From positions 6,200,001 to 6,264,000 of the forward strand of contig JALGAS010000001.1 in assembly GCA_023078685.1 (NCBI GenBank): 64,000 nucleotides of DNA. The letters are read 5' to 3'. The translations under genes and the position numbers were made by a program. The notes below the pieces were generated by a model. The model had not been told where the DNA came from. It made no database searches and was given only the letters and a program-made list of their open reading frames with translations. This stretch comes from Neopestalotiopsis rosae. Lineage: Eukaryota > Ascomycota > Sordariomycetes > Amphisphaeriales > Sporocadaceae. The first letter of the stretch is position 1. Each line of letters starts with the position of its first letter. Below are positions 58,403 through 64,000 of this stretch, one piece after another.

Positions 58403-60671
58403 GGTTGAATAGTGTGATGGTTTATTGATATCAAGAATTGTTCTATTGTGATTGAGGACTATATGGAATGGTGAAGATGATTCGAGTCTGGATGTATCCG
58501 AGAAGGTGGCTCTCTATATACACGACATCGGATCCTGGTGCGTCCTTCCATCACATGTTATAAATCTCAGACTTGACGTGGATGAACTGATCACTCTTGG
58601 CCTCATGATTGAAAATGAGTAAGCGACTATCATCCCATTGGCTTCCGAAGCGGTCCATAGTCAGTTGATCAGGTCCAGAATGACTGCAATGATTTGAGGG
58701 TATCGCGATTCGCGACAGTTGTGGTTGTTTGGACGAACGTAAACGCCTCAAAGTCAAGCCCGGCGCGTTTTCGAACGAAGCTCTCAAATCTTACACCTAC
58801 TCATGTATTGGCAAAGCTTGGAGTAGTTATTTCGCGCAAATGTTATCTTGATATTGTAGTCATGTTCCTTTCGAGTTCGTGTGTCGATAACAGCGACCAT
58901 GTTCCGTTAGTGGCAGGAGTTACAGTTCATAATGGATCCATGAAAGTTCTTGAGATGTTTTTGTAATCGCAAATCGATCCAATAGCTGACAATGCCTGTC
59001 AAGAGTGTGTGAGCTGGATAACATCAATCCTGCCAGTTCACAGCCAATTGTGTGGCCCGCTCACCTTTTACCCAACTGCCGTGCATCCACGACGTCTTCT
59101 AGTACACCAAGCCGGCAGATACTACAGGACATCAATGATCTGTATTTTTTTTTGAGGATAGTACCTTCCATACACGTGTGGCAACGATTAGATTTCATCC
59201 CTTGCTCTTTTTGTGGGCTTCTTCATCTACCGAGCCACTTCTTTGCTATATGAGTGCCAGTGGCGCGAGCCAGGAGCATTCTCCCCGGTCGCCATGGCGG
59301 GAATTTTATCCTTTTTCATATGCATCCAAACAACACGAGGCGAGAACTAAGTCAAAGTTCGAGTGCATATACTACACATCAGACTTTCGCGACTTGTGAG
59401 ATTCTCACATCTGGTATCAGTAACCCACGCCAAGCTTGAATCGTATAACATAGCCCTACTTCAAGGTATACGTCAAGTTTTCATGAAGAGCTAAACTTAC
59501 TAGTACTCATGCATAGTTACATTTGCGATACCAACTGGCCATCATGATTGGTTCTTGTCTGTGAGTCAATGGATTCTTGTTGTTGACGGCTTCGAAGATT
59601 GAAAACTAAAAATTATTAGCTTTCTGATGGATGAACTGGTGGACTGTCCTTCTTGGCGCCATGACTTCGGCATCTATCATAATCTACGATCCGGCAAGAG
59701 ATATATGAATGACCAAACACAATGGGTAATATACTTTGATTTGACTGTGAAGAAGTTGTGGCAGTAAAGTAGTTCAATGCAATCGCTGAATCCATATGGT
59801 GGGACTAGACGTGTTTGAAGTAGCTGAGATACCATCCGTAGCCTAAACCTAGCTTACATGTTTTCGAGTGGTACCATGTTATTGGTTCATCGTATCTGGA
59901 TGCGATTACAGTTTTCAGCCGTTTCATACTATCAATCTTGGCTCCTATCAATCATCGTTTTTACTGGGACTGGTGTAATCTAGAAGTCACTGATACTCGC
60001 CATTTTTGGCACGTGTTGTGGGGAGGCCAGCTTCGGTGACGGCGTCACAGTTCTTGGCTAGATGACAATGCTGCGTTCGCTTAAAGACTTTCCGCCGCTG
60101 CATCCGCAATCCAAAAGGAATTGAAGATAGAGTATCTTAGGCTCATCACCAATAATCCAACTAAAGGCTGCTTACAGAAAGCTCTTAGCTAGAGGTCATA
60201 GGTAGATTTGGGTATGTTACATATCCATCTTTGATGACATTCTGCCTACTAAGATGAAACAACGAAATAAACGTTGGTTAAGTTCTTCAAATGAATGCAA
60301 GAGGAGGTCTTCGCTGAAGCAATACTTCTGTCTAGCCTCCAGGAAGAAATGATGATTGACCTTAAGAACTGATCCTCCATGCCTTAAGCTCAGCCTCCAC
60401 GATGCCGTCTGCTCCTTGCTCCGGTGGCGGCCAATACTTGACCACCTTGAAACCCGCTTGATCAAGCCGTCCTTCAATCAAGTGCATCAGACTTATTGAG
60501 ACGCCACGTAGATAATCTATCGACAGTCTTAATGATAGTCAACTTCAATTTCCAAATTAGTCGATCTCATATCTTGTTCTCTTTTATTCGAGTAAATAGT
60601 CCAGTCACTAGGAATGTCTTATGAATAGGAACTCCATCAATTTAGCTCAAAGTAATGCAACTAGGTGCCTA
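58403..60671. other. Gene-poor AT-rich spacer, 2.3 kb, with a methyltransferase relic
   Basis: Apart from the relic at 60362-60538, I find only short open frames. One stretch at 59629-59766 reads a little like protein but cannot be assigned. No repeats or RNA genes are evident. Confidence 0.5.
60362..60538 (-). pseudogene. Relic of an O-methyltransferase C-terminus
   Basis: In this frame the last 59 codons read LIEGRLDQAGFKVVKYW then GADGIVEAELK before the stop at 60362-60364. LLxxAGFxVVKxW followed by an (I/L)xEAEL end is the usual last helix-strand unit of fungal SAM-dependent O-methyltransferases. Upstream the frame meets stop codons within 60 bases, and no SAM-binding Gly motif is found before the next gene at 60672. 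It therefore looks like the remaining tail of a lost gene. Similarity is by eye only. Confidence 0.45.
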
Positions 60672-61463
60672 TCAATTATCAAATCCTATGTCATCGATTC
60701 GTGTACAGTTACCCAGTCCAAATTCGACTCTCACGTAGGACGCCCAGCTCGCGCGATACTGCGCAAACATCATGCCGCAATGCTCGGCATGATGCTCTCC
60801 CAACACTCCAGAATGAACATATACTGGACTTTCACCATTTCGCACTCTGGCAATTGCCCTCGTGCCGAGTCGCCACATGTATATACAATGCGCTATGTGG
60901 AAAGACTGACTTGCATAAGCCCATAGCTCATCCCTGAGAGCTACCTCGTCTGCGGTGATGGGCTGGGTATGCTCAAAGTCCAAAAACCACTCCGTAGGCC
61001 CAGCGCCTCCAAGTGCAGCCAGAGTTGTGTTTGCGGACAGCGATTCGTGCGAAAATTCCTCGTCAAAACAAGTAGGAGGGAGCCAGTTTACTCCCATGAT
61101 GTCGAAAATGCACCCCCTTGTGATAGCCTCTGCCCGGGTCGTTCCGCAAGTCATAAGAGGTTCATCTTCCGGTCCATGGCTATCTGAAACATGTTCAGCT
61201 CGATGAATGCCGCTGCCGGCCGACGCCACCGCGCTCTCTGATTGAAGTTGAAGGACAGATCGACATATTGTCCATGTTGCAATGCTGGCTAGTAAGGAGC
61301 AGAGTACAGCGACTAATAGGAGGCTCTTGATGCTTGCCACTTTTAGACGCTTTTCGTGTTCTGAATAAGACTTGAATTGCCATTGGTCTTCCTTCGATCT
61401 GTTAAGGAAAGACTGATCCTCGGTGCTGAGATCCTCGTTGCTTATGAGGCCATCAGACGCCAT
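60672..61463 (-). CDS. UstYa-like single-pass membrane protein (two HxxHC motifs)
   Basis: A single-exon, 263-residue protein. A cytosolic, charged N-terminus is followed by one membrane span (about residues 46-68). The lumenal part has CGTTRAEAITRGCIFDIMGVNWLPPTC, a common Cys pattern in uncharacterised fungal proteins, then two HxxHC motifs: HIAHC (189-193) and HAEHC (225-229). Paired HxxHC motifs are the hallmark of UstYa/DUF3328 oxidases, which cyclise or oxidise peptides in fungal RiPP and cyclochlorotine pathways. The rest of the chain differs from classical UstYa, so function is inferred. It diverges from the canonical UstYa gene at 62825. Confidence 0.75.
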   Translation of the reverse strand: MASDGLISNEDLSTEDQSFLNRSKEDQWQFKSYSEHEKRLKVASIKSLLLVAVLCSLLASIATWTICRSVLQLQSESAVASAGSGIHRAEHVSDSHGPEDEPLMTCGTTRAEAITRGCIFDIMGVNWLPPTCFDEEFSHESLSANTTLAALGGAGPTEWFLDFEHTQPITADEVALRDELWAYASQSFHIAHCIYMWRLGTRAIARVRNGESPVYVHSGVLGEHHAEHCGMMFAQYRASWASYVRVEFGLGNCTRIDDIGFDN

Positions 61464-62824
61464 GTCCAGAGATTCTGAGATTTCTTGTTTCTTTCTCTGA
61501 CTCTTGGATAGTCCTGCATTCGGCGCGAATCAGAAATTCATCGGCGGCGAATAGAGAAGGGCTGGTTGCGCACCGAGTGAGGCTCCTCCCAGCTCGATTC
61601 AGTCGAGTATGCAAGCACAGATTGGGTGTCAGCATTTCAGGTAACACATCAATGTATGCACCGAGTCCCGTAGTGGTGCACTCAAGATCTACATCGCTTC
61701 TTTCCCATATAATACCTGCATCGGATCCGCTTTGTTATGCTCGGAAGTGCCTCGTATTAACACTTCGGAAGAGGCATGACTGCACACCACAAAGGGACAT
61801 GCGCAGAGATGTTTCGGTAAAGGCCTAGTATCCCTCGGTTGTTAGCATTGAGTTCCATGTAGCCGTTGACCAAAGCGTGGGATTTACGCCACCTGGGAGG
61901 TTCGGATAGCCCTGGCTTATGGCCCTGCGGGTCGGTTACAACCACCTGTGGGGGGCCACCTATAGCCACCTTCGGGCTATCTGCAGTGCCCCAATTTTCG
62001 CAGTTCCTGGTACTCAAAATTCAGGTGATCTCGATCTGCATCAGCGTATAGATTTGCACTTTCGTATCATACAGCCAAGGAACACGTGCTCAAACTTGGA
62101 CATTTTGTTGAAGATAGTCTGATCATTCGTAAACCTTCAATCCACTATGTTCATCAAGAATGAATTGATATGTTCTGACCTTCTCGAAACTCCCCTCAGC
62201 ACGCTATACAATGGCTTCTGTAGCATCGTGTAAAATAATATCATTCGGGGTGGGCGAGTGATCACTTAGCCATAGATGACTCTTGTCTTTCTACATGGCA
62301 TTATGAATTGACGGTGTTAATGCCGATTCCCGATTCTTGACTCTTTCTGCCGCATCCCTGAGGTAGACGCACATGTTCGTTGATTGGGCGGGCGTGACCG
62401 GCTCGCCAGGCTTTTCATGACGTGCTTCCGAATCGGAACGGCGAGCGCAATGAGATGATTCACGTCCTCCTTCATTGCAGTCGAACCGGAAACTATGACT
62501 AGTCTAGCTAGGTTGAGTGTCTTGTAGGATTCGATTGATCTTGGCGCAACCTGAACCAGCTGATTTCCAGGAAGATCCGGACCCGGGGTGGTCTTCCCGA
62601 ACATCTCTCGATTAAAGAAAGCCGGATGACAGCATGCTTATCTGAGTTCGTGCCACCTCGGCGGAGGCAGCTGTGGATTTGTCTACTGGTGTTTACCGAG
62701 GGGGGTCCGATTGCCCATAAGCCTATCGTGCATCCAACAGGTCAACAGACGTTTGTATTTGTGTTCATAATCGAAGTTTGACGCGATCTCGTTCCATGAG
62801 CGATCATTCAAGATAACATTCACA
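61464..62824. promoter_or_regulatory. Divergent promoter region of two UstYa-type genes
   Basis: 1.36 kb between outward-facing starts. An open frame at 62317-62604 on the - strand has no signal peptide and no recognised domain. I searched for a signal peptide plus repeated KR-bounded core, the layout of ustiloxin-type precursors, and did not find one here. Confidence 0.5.
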
Positions 62825-64000
62825 ATGGCTTTCGAATATCCAGACGTTGATTCGGAAGGAAGTCACTCGAAGACCAGTCTGGAAACAGCGCCATTTCTAG
62901 CGAATGAGGAGATCTCCACCTCGAAGCAAAGGGCCATTCGCCGAGTTTGTTCAGTGAGAAATTTCTTTATCGTTATACCATGGCTTTTGGTCGCTGGTCT
63001 ATCGATAGCTTTGGCGCGCAGCTCGAAATCTTCCTTCCTTCGAAGCGTGAAGCAGGGCCTAGATGAATACTGTATGTGTACTACTCTTTTCTCGCACTTA
63101 TCCCGTGTGTTTGATTGGATCTAACCTAAGACGACAGCTCCCGCTGCCAGCGCAATCGAATATCACGACGTTCTTTTCTATCGCGGGTTTGGTGACGGGT
63201 CTCAGGGTCAGTCTGCATATCAAGGATGGCCTAATGACTACAATGACCGCCTGTGGGACGAAATGTACAATAGTAAGTGGATTGTCTTGAATGAGTAACT
63301 GTCAATTGATCCGGTCAAAAGATGGATTCAACACGAGAGTCGAGGCATCTGCGCACGCCCAATTCCTCAATAAAACAATGCGATACCCTGTAGCAGGCTA
63401 TGAAGATGACTATGTTGTCGGCTTGGATGTGTTCCATCAGCTTCATTGTCTTGTAAGTGGTTCCACGCATCTCGTGACAACAATGGAACACATGCTGAGG
63501 CGCGTGGAATATACAGAACAGACTTCGAAAAGCATTTTACCCCAAACGCTACAACAGCTCCATAATCAATCCAGACGGGACCGTCAGCTGGATGAAATGG
63601 ATGCATATCGGTACGTTCAGTATTGCAAGATGAATAGATGGAAGCTCGACACTCTTCCCCAAACCTACCACTTGACCAGAAGTAAGCCAGCAGATTCTCA
63701 TTGTTTTTGCAGATCACTGCATTGAATCGCTCCGCCAGTCCTTGACTTGCAGTAGCGACGTCACGGCAAATGGATTTGACTGGAGAGAGGACGTCAAGTA
63801 CATGATGCCGCGAATCAACACGGTCCACAGTTGCCGAAACTTCGACAAGATCAAGAAATGGGCCTTCGATCGTTTCGTGCCACTGAATAATCTCCAGTCT
63901 AATGTTGAGGCTTCAGGGCTGGTCGACTGGAGTAAGACGTATCCCAATCCGGAAGATCCAAAGAATCTCGAGCAGCATCCCGAGTTCCAGTACACGGTAG
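62825..64000 (+). CDS. UstYa-family (DUF3328) oxidase-like protein, 3' partial
   Basis: At least 298 residues in five exons (introns 63072-63137, 63273-63321, 63453-63516, 63611-63712), with no stop before the window ends. A cytosolic N-terminus is followed by a membrane span (about residues 47-65). The lumenal domain has IEYHDVLFY, then HQLHC (166-170) followed by LNRLRKAFYPKRY, then HIDHC (201-205), which is made by the fourth splice, and IESLRQSLTC. This is the standard UstYa order. Relatives form the ring of ustiloxins and phomopsins or hydroxylate cyclochlorotine. No precursor peptide or peptidase is visible in the window, so partners would lie to the right. Confidence 0.92.

Noticed and set aside
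62317..62604. 95-codon frame between the UstYa genes as a RiPP precursor
   Set aside because: It lacks a signal peptide and has no repeated core with KR borders.

Overview
This window is nuclear DNA of a filamentous ascomycete (Pezizomycotina, probably a Sordariomycete). The evidence is short GT-AG introns (about 42-110 bases, one of 232) in most genes, genes on both strands with 0.2-2.3 kb spacers, and fungal-type families: Zn2Cys6 regulator, HET protein, UstYa protein, WSC protein, PEP4-type protease and DAL5-type transporters. A nuclear tRNA-Asp(GTC) gene with an 18-base intron lies at 30794-30883. The species cannot be named from the sequence alone. All gene models below were spliced by eye and checked for reading-frame continuity; no expression data were available.

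Layout. 1-5 kb: a divergent pair of secreted carbohydrate-active enzymes, a GH29 alpha-L-fucosidase (cut by the window start) and an unclassified TIM-barrel hydrolase-like protein. 5-8.2 kb: omega-like glutathione transferase and cytosolic serine hydroxymethyltransferase. 10-18 kb: diaminopropionate ammonia-lyase-like enzyme, SGNH esterase, DAL5-family transporter and soluble fumarate reductase. 19.6-21 kb: vacuolar aspartic protease PEP4. 22-27.5 kb: nitrilase, Zn2Cys6 regulator and a disordered acidic protein. 27.7-30.3 kb: a small cysteine-rich secreted protein and a GPI-anchor-like surface protein. 31-34.7 kb: cytochrome P450 and a GNAT-like acetyltransferase. 37-40 kb: a large Pro/Gln-rich, probably nuclear protein. 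40.7-42.3 kb: a secreted protein with four WSC domains.

44.4-57.5 kb is the most coherent block. It holds a Baeyer-Villiger monooxygenase, a DAL5/TNA1-type transporter, a class III CoA-transferase, a short-chain dehydrogenase and an HSL-type alpha/beta hydrolase. Together these could import a ketone-bearing compound, insert oxygen, hydrolyse the ester or lactone, oxidise the alcohol and activate the acid as a CoA thioester. I infer an undescribed catabolic cluster; the substrate is unknown. A HET-domain gene sits inside it and is interrupted by one in-frame TGA.

60-64 kb: two divergent single-pass membrane proteins each carry two HxxHC motifs. One is a canonical UstYa/DUF3328 protein running off the window end; the other is a diverged UstYa-like protein. 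A relic of an O-methyltransferase C-terminus lies just downstream of the latter. This suggests the edge of a ustiloxin/cyclochlorotine-type peptide gene cluster that continues to the right and may be partly decayed.
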